Positions 43,845 through 54,459 of a DNA stretch of 64,000 nucleotides are shown here, piece by piece (positions within the stretch are counted from its first letter, which is position 1; each line of letters starts with the position of its first letter). The notes below the pieces were generated by a model that was not told the origin of the DNA, did not search any database, and saw only the letters and a list, made by a program, of their open reading frames with translations. This stretch comes from Symsagittifera roscoffensis (Eukaryota; Xenacoelomorpha; Acoela; Convolutidae). Both the position numbers and the translations under genes were made by a program. The stretch lies in the NCBI RefSeq assembly GCF_963678635.1, contig NC_087066.1:19563996-19627995 (forward strand), given 5' to 3'.

Positions 43845-44600
43845 AGAATTATCACGACTTAGAAATCAACCACGTAAAAACTACAAAACATTCATCCCAC
43901 AATCTAAAATATTGGAGAAAGTTGAATTTCAAAAACAACTTTATTTTAAAATTAATAATCCTTGCACCTCTGGATCATATTGAACTTTAAGTTTTCAAAA
44001 TAACATGCTGACAAAACACGCAACAATTCTAGTTCAGATTCAGCCAATAGGACTTATTCAATCCGTCACCTTCTATAACTATAACACCAACCTATTAGAC
44101 GAAAGATATTAAACTCCAGGCATATCTATAACTATAATTTTACAACCTCCAGGTCAAAAATAAGCAAACCGCTCAAACTTGACAACTAAAATAAATACCA
44201 CCATATCACCAAACCGCTCAACAATAAGCAAACCGCTCAAACTTGACAACTAAAACAAATACCACCATATAAATACCACCTCCCTTATCTAATAACACAA
44301 AGATCAACAATATTTTCCCAACTTAGACCTCAAAAACACTCCAACCAAAAATGGTAAATTAGCCTAAAGTAAAAATACTACCGTATTCATTTGGCCTAAA
44401 GTACAAAAATCTCAAAAATACCCCAGATCACCTGACAAATAAAACTAAAGCAAAGAGGACCTCCCGAACCCCATAAAATTAGCCCCCAACAACTTTTCAC
44501 AAAACTCAACCCACTTGTCAAAAACTCAATAAATAACTCGACCACACTTGAATATTGCCTCAAACAACAAAAAATATTCGACCAAGAAATCATTTCTTAA
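43845..44600 (+). other. Intergenic region after integrase (element B)
   Basis: No ORF on the element strand. It contains a direct duplication of about 50 bp (AATAAGCAAACCGCTCAAAC... near 44159 and 44223). Confidence 0.55.
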
Positions 44601-45015
44601 ATGATCTCCTCTCGATCAGTCAAAGTCTTTTAAAAAAAACAATTTTTCAACATTTTCATAAACTTTTTCATAATAGTTAAACTTTTATTCATATTTCTAT
44701 TTGATACCTTTGAAGCTTTTATAATAATTTTAGTCATTTTTTGCAACATTTTTCAAATTTTCTACTCCCTATTTGAAATATATCTCCAACTTTCCCAAAT
44801 CATTGACCATATTCACAGGTACGATAACCCAAAGTTTATTTAAATGATACGAACAATTTTTAGTAGAACAGATGTTTTTGTAATTTTTATAACATTTTTA
44901 ACATCCCTAATATTGACAATGTGCAAATGTATAAAAAAGGCAATAATCACATCCGCTTTAGCAACAAAACTTTTAATTCTTTTCCTTGAAGAATACTACA
45001 ATAACCATAAATTTT
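44600..45015 (+). pseudogene. Hydrophobic ORF (element B)
   Basis: Counterpart of A 16759-17187: FNIFINFF, LLFIFLFDTFEAFIIIL, LTMCKCIKKAIIT. It has the same TGA (44845-44847) and the same TAG (about 45022) as A, plus extra frameshifts. Confidence 0.5.
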
Positions 45016-46167
45016 TCCACTAGAAAAAAACCAATCAGAATACTTTCAAAAATTGCTAACTAACAAAATCAGTCTTCACCGACATCATCCCAAGAAAACC
45101 CGAAAATACCTACAACTACCCAAAATCCCCAAACATCCACGCGAATTTCTTTCCAAGATAACCCATACACTTTTGAAGAACGACACGCTCGCTTATCCGA
45201 ACCATTAGAACCAGTTCAGCGACAGGCACCCCTAAGTGAACCAACATATAACTTATACCCAACATTACCACAAGAATTAAGTAGAATAAGAAACATTAGT
45301 CAAAACCAAAATACAGTTGAAATAAATAGACAAATTATACATCCACGACGAAATAGGAATTTTCAAACCCCCCGAGTTCATTTTGACATACCCCAATCAC
45401 CAACACCAATTACTCCAGAAAACCCAAATAGTACATTACCAGAAACTCCCCCACTCCTTTCACAACGTAGCACCTCAAGTATACCCTCAGATTACTTAGG
45501 TTCAACACCAACATCTGAACAAGTACGTGAAAATCCCTTTAACCCCCCCCCCACCCCCCAATCTCACAGCACGACTACCATATTGGACAACGCACTCAAC
45601 TACACAAGGTGAACCAAACTTAGTGAACCAATAGATATTTCTACGGATACCACAACATCATCATCACTACCAAAAACATTATCACTACCATCAACACCAT
45701 CAATAAGCCAGATTTCACCGACGCCTTTCCCTCTAAATTTTCCAAATAACCTCGACGCTAGATATCGAGAACAATCATCAACAAATATCCCTTTAAGATT
45801 AGATTGGAATACATTCACAGCACCCCCACCATTATTTGGACAACATCAAGAAAGTAACCGACTCCACAGTTGGGCACTCAAAAGACTACAATATAGACAA
45901 GATATCCACGAAGACATTCGTAAACATAACATCCAAATACTCCAACAAAATAGTCTCCAATTAAAATTTGAAATCACGATTAAACTTAATAATATTGTTC
46001 AACATCCCTACCCATTAAATCCACCAAATAAAACAGCTCAATCGCTACCACCACCATTTATAACAACTGAAGTAACATATAAGGACGACAGATATACAAA
46101 AAACACAATTGGTTACATCACATTTTATAACCCATACTCAGGATTATCATACACATGTATATTTTAA
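45016..46167 (+). pseudogene. Proline-rich ORF before env, copy 1 (element B)
   Basis: Open from about 45091 to 45609 (FEERHARLSEPLEPVQRQAP, TPRVHFDIPQSPTPITPENP). An expanded C-run near 45550 (7 C in A, longer here) then shifts it into a TGA. The C-terminal part (DARYREQSSTNIPLRLDWNT, then QILQQNSLQLKFEI) continues in the next frame to a TAA at about 46165-46167, overlapping the env start at 46155. Without a recognised domain; unusually long low-complexity protein between pol and env. Confidence 0.65.
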
Positions 46168-47210
46168 AAATATTAACATTTCAACACATCTTTTTTCTAA
46201 CATTTTCCGATCAGAACACAAATCCTTCTCCTCGCACAGGACCCAAGGATTTATTAGTAACACACTACGATTGTGAAGAAAACGAACAAAAAACACTACA
46301 CAAATATGCAATAAATCAAGTATCACAATGCGAAACAGAACCACAAGCTATAGAAACTACAAATGTAATAGCGACACTGTATTCAAAAGCCCGAGCAACA
46401 ATAGTCACAGGATATAAATTTACAGCAACATTTTCCGAAAAGAAAGTACATTGTTCACAAGTTTCAAATGGAAATAAAAACCGACTTGATCACGAATCAT
46501 TCTACCAAAGTAATATAGAACGACTTCTAGATCTAAATCCCCATGATTGTAAAAACGAACTAATCAGACTAAACATCACAATAAATAAAAATACGGACAG
46601 AAAAAAAGTATATTTTCAAGTCTTTGCCGATTCTGTACATCAAGCAGAACTTGAAAGATATCAAGGACATATAAAACTAGATGAAAAATACCCATACAAC
46701 GGCGCACACGGAAGATTAACTTATGACATACACGATAAACACTGGATACCACACATTGGAATAAATAATCCCTCAAACTGCAGAGTAGACACAAAAAATA
46801 AAGGATATCAAGAAATAATGTTTTTCGATTGGAAAATAAAACTCGAAAAAGTACAACTCACACGAGATTTATCAGATAACACAATGATCTATCAAGGAAT
46901 TAGGTTACCTGGCAAAAACGATCAAGGTTATTGTGACCCTACAACACGGACACAAGCAACAATTGTTTGGTTTCCCGAAGATACATGCACAACATTTCAA
47001 GTAGCAAAAATACACGCTCGAATGATAAAATTTCATGAGAAATATTTTATAGAATCAATTCCATACGAACAAGTAAACCCATCCCGGAAACAAAGTACTG
47101 ATTTTAGAAATATCCATAATATAGAAAATAAATTAACACGTTTCCAAATATATCAAGAAACTGAAATTGCATGCAAATACAGAAACCCACTGCAAAACAC
47201 AATATTCTGA
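46155..47210 (+). CDS. env: Envelope-like glycoprotein, N-terminal half, copy 1 (element B)
   Basis: 351 codons, highly similar to the A ORF: signal-like start MYILKILTFQHIFFLTFS, then Cys-bearing ectodomain segments (THYDCEEN, SQCETEP, HDCKNELIRLN, GYCDPTTR, EDTCTTFQ). It ends by a small indel near 47190 and continues in another frame to about 47395. Intact starts in both elements support the ATG at 46155. Confidence 0.75.
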   Translation: MYILKILTFQHIFFLTFSDQNTNPSPRTGPKDLLVTHYDCEENEQKTLHKYAINQVSQCETEPQAIETTNVIATLYSKARATIVTGYKFTATFSEKKVHCSQVSNGNKNRLDHESFYQSNIERLLDLNPHDCKNELIRLNITINKNTDRKKVYFQVFADSVHQAELERYQGHIKLDEKYPYNGAHGRLTYDIHDKHWIPHIGINNPSNCRVDTKNKGYQEIMFFDWKIKLEKVQLTRDLSDNTMIYQGIRLPGKNDQGYCDPTTRTQATIVWFPEDTCTTFQVAKIHARMIKFHEKYFIESIPYEQVNPSRKQSTDFRNIHNIENKLTRFQIYQETEIACKYRNPLQNTIF

Positions 47211-47820
47211 AATACTAGTTGAATACGAAAAAGGTTTCGACATGACCACTGGAAAAATAAAATTTGACCCTTATTGCCACAGGTCACCCTCTAAACGAAG
47301 GAACATCATACATACCAGTTAACTTTCAAAAAAGCACAGGTCAACCTGGTGGAAAACTAAAGCCACATGACAGTAGAAGTACACGTTTACAAGAACTATC
47401 ACTTATTTTGGTAATATCCACTATGATATTCACTTAGATTTAAAGTTAGACTACACAATTAGTCGAATTTTTCATGAAATGTCACTCTCCGAATTAGAAA
47501 CACTTCACCAATTATGCGAATTAGAACGGACACAAATCCTACAATCACTCGCACTAGCAGTATTAAAAATACCCTACGCAGGATACTTATTGTCAGGAAA
47601 TAGATCAAATTTTCTTGACTACGAAGGAAATAATTTATGGTTTTATACTTGTACCAAAAACATATCACCTTTATACGTTTTTGAAGATAAACGTTGTTAT
47701 GAAAGAATCCCTATATTCTATAAAAAAACATTTTGTTGACACACTTTCAAGACGAACATATTTTTGGGATACCGCAGTCCCATGTGGATCAAAAAATAGC
47801 CACAATGTAGTATAATTGAA
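47211..47820 (+). pseudogene. env: Envelope-like glycoprotein, middle, copy 1 (element B)
   Basis: Frames 47211-47395, 47479-47739 and 47615-47815 cover CELERTQILQSL, AGYLLSGNRSNFLDYEG, LWFYTC, CYERIPIFY and AVPCGS. Frame changes near 47730 interrupt it. The block ends where the tandem duplication begins again. Confidence 0.75.
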
Positions 47821-47854
47821 TCCTGATGAAGATAAAAACTATCTAAGCACTATC

Positions 47855-48424
47855 TAACGCACTCATTTACACAAGGTGAACCAAACTTAGTAAACGACTC
47901 AATAGATATTTCTACGGATACCACAACATCATCATCACTACCAGAAACATTATCACTACCATCAACACCATCAATAAGCCAGATTTCACCGACGCCTTTC
48001 CCTCTAAATTTTCCAAATAACCTGGACGCTAGATATCGAGAACAATCATCAACAAATATCCCTTTAAGATTAGATTGGAATACATTCACAGCATCCCCAC
48101 CATTATTTGGACAACATCAAAAAAGTAACCGACTCCACAGTTGGGCACTCAAAAGACTACAAAATAGACAAGATATCCACGAAGACATTCGTAAACATAA
48201 CATCCAAATACTCCAACAAAATAGTCTCCAATTAAAATTTGAAATCACGATTAAACTTAATAATATTGTTCAACATCCCTACCCATTAAATCCACCAAAT
48301 AAAACAGCTCAATCGCTACCACCACCATTTATAACAACTAAGTAACATATAAGGACGACAGATATACAAAAAACACAATTGGTTACATCACATTTTATAA
48401 CCCATACTCAGGATTATCATACAC
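47855..48424 (+). pseudogene. Proline-rich ORF, copy 2 (element B)
   Basis: C-terminal part only (SLPETLSLPSTPSISQISPT, DARYREQSS). One base missing near 48342 breaks the frame before the env start. Confidence 0.7.
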
Positions 48425-48831
48425 ATGTATATTTTAAAAATATTAACATTTCAACACATCTTTTTTCTAACATTTTCCGATCAGAACACAAATCCTTCTC
48501 CTCGCACAGGACCCAAGGATTTATTAGTAACACACTACGATTGTGAAGAAAACGAACAAAAAACACTACACAAATATGCAATAAATCAAGTATCACAATG
48601 CGAAACAGAACCACAAGCTATAGAAACTACAAATGTAATAGCGACACTGTATTCAAAAGCCCGAGCAACAATAGTCACAGGATATAAATTTACAGCAACA
48701 TTTTCCGAAAAGAAAGTACAATGTTCACAAGTTTCAAATGGAAATAAAAACCGACTTATTTTGGTAATATCCACTATGATATTCACTTAGATTTAAAGTT
48801 AGACTACACAATTAGTCGAATTTTTCAAGAA
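48425..48831 (+). pseudogene. env: Envelope-like N-terminus with large deletion, copy 2 (element B)
   Basis: 121 codons identical in start to copy 1 up to GNKNRL. A deletion then joins it out of frame to the region before MSLSELE. Confidence 0.8.
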
Positions 48832-49500
48832 ATGTCACTCTCCGAATTAGAAAGACTTCACCAATTATGCGAATTAGAACGGACACAAATCCTACAATCA
48901 CTCGTACTAGCAGTATTAAAAATACCCTACGCAGGATACTTATTGTCAGGAAATAGATCAAATTTTCTTGACTACGAAGGAAATATTTTATGGTTTTATA
49001 CTTGTACCAAAAAAATATCACCACTATACGTTTTTGAAGATAAACGTTGTTATAAAAGAATCCCTATATTCTATAAAAATACATTTTGTTGACACAATTT
49101 CAAGACGAACAAATTTTTGGGATACCGCAGTACCATGTGGATCAGAAAATATCCACAATGTAGTACAATTGAATCCTGATGAAGATAAATACTATCTCCT
49201 TACTCCATACCCTACGTTAATGCAATCATTCAAAAAATTTTCACCCGAAAGCATCAGAGCTATTGCTCGTAATCCAAATATTGATTTACAATCAATTGGA
49301 ATATATTCTAAATCAGATATCCAACACCACATTAGAACACAACAATCCCAAGAATTATTAACACAAATGGACACTATACAAAGACAATCAATTGATCAAA
49401 ATTTACGAAAACTTGCCGAAACCACAGGATTTGCAGATATTTATACACAAGATTATAGCGGATATTTTACAGACATTAAAGACTATATATATATATATAT
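48832..49500 (+). pseudogene. env: Envelope-like glycoprotein, C-terminal ectodomain (element B)
   Basis: 48832-49092 and 48968-49504 carry CELERTQILQSL, AGYLLSGNRSNF, LWFYTC, SPLYVFEDKRCYKRIPIFY, then FVDTISRRTNFWDTAVPCG, YYLLTPYPTLMQSF and SIGIYSKSDIQHH. The order of these motifs recalls, from my knowledge of the family, chuvirus-like (Jingchuvirales) glycoproteins carried by invertebrate LTR retrotransposons. The assignment is an inference to be tested by profile search. A TA dinucleotide expansion at 49484-49500 breaks the frame just before the membrane region. Confidence 0.72.
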
Positions 49501-50100
49501 CTAAACGGTGAAAAATACAGACCACAAGATATTTCACCTATAAATATTTTTAGCTTTTTTACCCTAAAAAATGAAATTCTAGATTTTCTAGGATGGCCCT
49601 ATTACGTCTTAGAGAAATTAACTATCTTATACGCAACGTTTAACTTTATAGGATTTCTTTTCTCACTCTTAAAAGGAATCTATAACACATGCGCTATACA
49701 CACACAAGTAAATAGACAAGCAAGTGTAGCACTCATACTGTTTGCAGGATTTTTTGGAATTTTTTCATCATCAAAAAACAAAATGCTTCTAGACGCACAA
49801 ATAAAAGAATATAACACAAAAATAGCGACAAGACAGAACACTTATGACGAAGAACATAATAATATAGAAGTAACACCTACCGCACCACAGTTGCCACCTC
49901 TACCACATAATCATCCATTATCATTAGTCCCACGTAATTTCCGAAACCTAGCAATAACAAATAACCCAAATTCTAGACCAAATATATCACAAAGTCCCAT
50001 ACAGCATATTATGACACATCATTCACAAGATGATAATACATACGAACAAATTCCCACTCAAATTCCCACCCAGCCAACCTCCAAACTCCAATCCCAATAA
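49501..50100 (+). pseudogene. env: Envelope membrane anchor and start of cytoplasmic tail (element B)
   Basis: Open frame: FSFFTLKNEILDFLGWPYYV, then hydrophobic LTILYATFNFIGFLFSLLKG, a short linker with Cys, a second hydrophobic segment ASVALILFAGFFGIF, then a polar tail (KMLLDAQIKEYNTKIATRQN, TAPQLPPLPH). It is the expected C-terminal anchor of the glycoprotein and is entirely missing from A. Confidence 0.75.
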
Positions 50101-50726
50101 TCCCACTTTTTGCTTTCCCACCACCCGATTTTCCAATTATTAATATATCATCAAGCACGAATTTGGATACTAACTCAGATATTTCAATTTTATACTCTAC
50201 CTCACAACTTAATAACCCTAATATAGAAACCCCTGACAAAATTGCAGACTTCGAACCATCTCCATCAAATAATTTTCAAACCAACTCCTCAGTTTTTTCA
50301 AAACCCCCTTTTCAACCAATCCCACCAAATAATTCACTTCCATCCGTTTCCACTCCTTCCTATGCTTCGCAAGTGACCCCAACCTACTCTCCACTTCATT
50401 CCGACAGATCATATAATAATTCTCCAGATACCCCCCAACTTTCCCAGGAACTCGATAATTTTATTACCCTACAACAACAGTTAATACATCCTAACACCCT
50501 CACTATACATCAACTTTCATCCACAATAGAATCCTCAAACCCACCTACTCCTACAACCTACTCAGCTTACACTGCATCATTAGCACAATCATCCACATCC
50601 ACCGAAACATCTAGTAGCACTAACCGAGCTTATCGCATTTTAAAAGAAAATTCCCGAACCATCCATTCCCGACCAAACCAGGAACAGCCTGCGAAAATAT
50701 TAATCACCCACATCAAACCAACATGA
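50101..50726 (+). CDS. Pro/Ser/Thr-rich tail after env anchor (element B)
   Basis: The frame opens before 50100 (overlapping the previous one) and runs to TGA 50724-50726; the ORF from 50163 is 187 codons. Low-complexity Ser, Thr, Pro, Asn (PPFQPIPPNNSLPSVSTPSY, STSTETSSSTNRAYR). It is probably the remainder of a very long env cytoplasmic tail after an indel, or a separate protein. The next ORF starts at an ATGA overlap, which points to translational coupling or chance. Confidence 0.6.
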
Positions 50727-51834
50727 AAGATTTTCTAGCAATTACCTTACCCTCATTTCCACAATATACATTAAATACACCTAACGACACTAATGACACA
50801 CGTAGTTTTGTAGATGAATATGTTTTAATGCCCACACTTGATTGGACAGCATATTATCATTTTACTAACCCCCTTTGCCTGCCACTATCTAGTACTCATG
50901 ACGACATAGAAAAGAATAAAAATATGTTATATAGACTCACCGCAACACTAACACCTAGACAATTTACTTATGTAGGATATAAAAAATTACTAAAAAAATT
51001 CACTGCACCCCGAGCCAACGAATTTACAATAGAATATTATGACCATAATATCATCCGAACTAATCAATAACAATTTTTAGATGAAGATCGCTTCGCTAAC
51101 CCACAACTAACAGAAAATTTTTTCATCAAAACGTCATATGTATTCACACTTATTATTTTTGATAGAAAATATGATCACATCATTTCTGAAGCACTAAATG
51201 ATATTCAAGCTTACGAAAGTTTCAAAGACAAATTTCAGTTATTTTCACTAACCTTTGACTTCCTTGCACCACATGAACGCGATTTGCACTGTTCCCACAA
51301 TATTATGTTACGCACTAAACAGACTCACACATATACTATCGCTTCATACAAAATCATTTTGATTTGCATACTCCATCAAGACAACCACACCATCGTTTTC
51401 AGTTTCTTAACTCGAAATACACATCACCATTTTTCCTTAATTTCACTTATTGCATCAAGAATACTAACCTCCACGGCATCCTCCGCAATTATGACCCAAT
51501 AACACAAATGTATATATTTTCTCCCATCACAAAGACCTTTAACGCCGAAGAATCCAGACCCTTCCTGGTCCCGCATGAATTTATCCAGCCTATAGAAATC
51601 CCAATTTTAGAATTCATTCACAATACTAAATATAATCACAAAATATATAACCTCATTCAAAACACACCTTATAAGTTTGAAGTAGGCCCCGAAGAACTAA
51701 AAACCATTAAAGCACTTCAATTGCTTTCGCCACTGCTCCAAACTAAAAACATCATTCGCATACTAGCAAAATTACTAACAACATCGGACATGATACACGA
51801 CATCTTCCCGCACGGCTTTTTCCCAGACGATTAA
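50723..51834 (+). pseudogene. Post-env ORF of unknown function (element B)
   Basis: The frame starting MKDFLAITLPSFPQYTLN is open to TAA 51068-51070 and continues in the same frame to 51502 (FDRKYDHIISEALNDIQAYE, FDFLAPHERD). A shift near 51370-51420 then gives the last part (51364-51834: NTNLHGILRNYDPITQ, ESRPFLVPHEFIQPI, HGFFPDD). About 370 residues if continuous. It is not low-complexity, has no membrane segment, and is conserved at its end in A. I recognise no family. A gene after env is rare in gypsy elements. Confidence 0.65.
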
Positions 51835-51837
51835 CAG

Positions 51838-51924
51838 GTAAGTATAATTTAAAAATATTCTTCACTAATAAATTTAAATTAGTACTAACCATTCTTTATT
51901 CTTGTTTTTTTTTTACATTTCTAG
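51838..51924 (+). other. Candidate 87-nt intron after the last ORF (element B)
   Basis: Three nt after the stop of the post-env ORF: CAG|GTAAGT donor, branch-point TACTAAC at 51883-51889, pyrimidine tract TTCTTGTTTTTTTTTTACATTT, acceptor CTAG ending 51924. All four signals are near-ideal and correctly spaced. In A the acceptor is AA. Confidence 0.65.
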
Positions 51925-53396
51925 TCTTCATACCACAATCATCTGCAAAAAACAGAAAAAAAAAATAAAAATAAACTTGTTAAAATTCTTCTAAACTTCA
52001 TTAATAATTTGCGCAAGATAATATAATAAAATTCATACCAAATGTAGTAAATTAATTTATAAATTGTTTCCCCATGAAGCAGTAAATTTAATTACGATGA
52101 AAATTTATAACTTTAAATTTTCCCAAAACAAGCAGTAAACTTGAAATTCTCTGTAATAAAGTGATAAAATGAAAATGCAGTACTAACCTTTTAATATTTT
52201 CATTCACTCGCACAAGAATTCTATCCAAACTCGCACAGCTCGCCCACGGAGAATTGTTTAAATAATGATTTTGAGTTTCAAGTTTTAACACTCAACAACT
52301 CTAACACGCGATAACAAGTTTCAAACTTTCCTTTAACCCGGTTGGAAAGGAATTATATACTAAACCAAACTAACCAACGCAGCTTACTAAACACCACAAA
52401 TCATAAAATAACATCATGACTAAGAAAAGAAAACCAACGGTACCCAAACCGGATTAACCCAGTGTAAAACTGGATAATTTATTCTTTTGAAGACTATTAT
52501 AAAGTCTAAAAAAGAAATAACAAAACACGAAAAGTCGCAAGACAAACCCATACCAAAAACAATTATATTTTTGAAAAAAGGACACAACCAAAGTAACATA
52601 AGAAAGACCAACATAAACCCAACATAAAACGTTATCACATAACAGGACCTCTCAAAGAAACAGCACGAAATCATACTCCCACTCCTGGCCTAACCCACCA
52701 GAGAGGACGTCCTGACCACACTTCTATTTTTAATAAGAGGTACTCAAGGGTGAGTAACTCTTCAAAATAACCGAACTAAAACAAAATGCTTTTGAGAAAA
52801 CAACTAACCAAATTCATGATTAAAAAACCGAACTAACATAATTTCATAAAACGTAAGTCATACCTTGCAGTAAATAGATCAACACACAACAACAAAGACG
52901 AACATCCAAAGACAAGATGATCCCATCACACTCGAACAAAGAATGGCTAATCACAACCGATATGCCGTCCACAATCACAACTCAAAGGATTTAGAGTACG
53001 ACTTGACTTCGCAGAAAAGGACTTCATTGAACTAGACCAATGACCACCTCGATGTTCAAGTATACGTGCAGATCCGAGTTACGAGGCATCCCTTCCACAC
53101 ACGATCTCCAGGCCATTCCCAGACGAGGTTGAACACAAAACAAGTTCTCTACATAATACAGAAAAACCCGTCATAGCAAATCATTTTGAAATCAGATTGA
53201 TTTCATTGGGGATCACAGTTGTTGTCACAAGACGACGCAACGATTGTATGTCCCTAACTCCAGCGTCCTGGAAGTTCTTTAACAAGAGGAACCGATGTTC
53301 GACAAGAATACGATGTTCGCCAAATACCAACGTTCATCATCCATCCTTTGAATTGCAGAAAGATAATTCTAAAGAACTCTGTAAAACCCGGATGGG
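51925..53396 (+). other. 3' non-coding region of element B
   Basis: About 1.5 kb without genes, conserved with A. A second TACTAAC at 52181-52187 with a pyrimidine-rich stretch and AG at 52216 could be another acceptor. It contains a near-palindrome CCTTTAACCCGGTTGGAAAGG (near 52331-52351) and the hairpin equivalent near 52734-52763. The last bases AACCCGGATGGG are the polypurine-tract position. Confidence 0.6.
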
Positions 53397-53762
53397 TGGA
53401 ACCTGATCTAAACTACATTTTATAATTGGATAAATTGGATATTTTACCACTGTAAAATATTTAATATTAACCAATCATAATCCATATAACTAACAACCCA
53501 CTTATTTGTAAGTGCTGAAATTACTTGTAATTTCAGCACCAGAGAGATTTGAATTTAACTTAGAAATTAGTTGCCTCTCCAAGAGAACTTCAGCAGACTA
53601 GTTAAACACCCTGAGACTAGAAAGTATAAGAGTAAGATTAGGATCGGTATTAGACTAAGAAGTTGCACGAATCTATCTGGCCGAAAATAAGATAGCGTGA
53701 CGAGCAGACGGTGTTCCCTATCCGAAATTACTCTATGAGTTAACCACATCGGTCCTAACTCA
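53397..53762 (+). repeat. 3' LTR of element B (44-bp internal deletion)
   Basis: 366 bp, otherwise collinear with the 5' LTR. The deletion lies after CTTCAGCAG at a short CAGCAG/AGCAGAG repeat. Palindrome intact at 53512-53539. Confidence 0.95.
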
Positions 53763-54459
53763 GAAGTTTTATAATGACTTTATTCTGTTTTCCCTTTTTC
53801 ATCGTTTTCTGTACATGAATTTCGTAAAAGCGATACCTCAAATACGCTTTTAATGGTCGTTTAATTTGCACTTTCTGGAATTTTCTAGCTTTTGTTACTC
53901 TTCAGGGTATCAGCCCTGCATTTGTAAAAACAAATCAGTTCAACTTTCTAAAAAATATATTAATTTTTCATTTTTTATTGTTGGGGGGGAGGGGGGTGGT
54001 ATAACCGCAAAGACCCCTAAAATCTACTACTATTAGTAATTTGGACTTCGTGTTGAAGTGCCAAATGAATCAATCTATAGATTGAACCTTATTCTAGTCC
54101 AGGTTTGCTGACGAGATAAATCTATCCAACTGCTTCCTTATTTTGAAGATTTTACTCAAAAATTGAAAAGTCTATCCCGTTGAATAGATCAACTGTTTTG
54201 AAAGTTGCCAATTGACTTAATCTCTGTGAACTATAATGAAAATTAAATCAAGTTAAGAAAACCTGGCCGGGTGAAAGTCTGATATGAGGAAATTAACTAA
54301 AAATTACATTAAAAATTTATGAATTGAATTTTTTCATTACAAGGAGTCATTAATAGACTGTGAATGATTTTTTGAACTCTATTTATAAAAATCTATTCAA
54401 AATCCATTACTGAATCCATTGCAAATTTTACTTCGGGTTTTGCATAACTTGAGATGTCT

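Larger units (their letters stand above)
45588..49500 (+). repeat. 2.27-kb tandem duplication of proline-rich/env segment
   Basis: Copy 1 is 45588-47854 and copy 2 starts at 47855 (ACACAAGG at 45602 and 47869, offset 2267). Copy 2 lacks about 0.9 kb of env: AAAAACCGACTT is joined to ATTTTGGTAAT at about 48755, equivalent to copy-1 positions about 46490 and 47404. Copy 1 is truncated after the sequence equivalent to 49185. Confidence 0.9.
29458..53762 (+). mobile_element. LTR retrotransposon B (Ty3/gypsy, env-bearing), 24.3 kb, defective
   Basis: Bounded by LTRs at 29458-29867 (410 bp) and 53397-53762 (366 bp), flanked by GAAG on both sides, so it is one insertion event. It has the same gene order as A but on the plus strand. 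Its size comes from internal tandem copies: a 1.07-kb gag segment twice (31822-33959), a 2.115-kb capsid/protease segment three times (34587-40932), and a 2.27-kb proline-rich/env segment twice (45588 onward). RNase H is deleted at about 42150-42180. Removing the duplications and restoring RNase H length gives an estimate of about 17-18 kb for the undamaged element. Confidence 0.95.
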
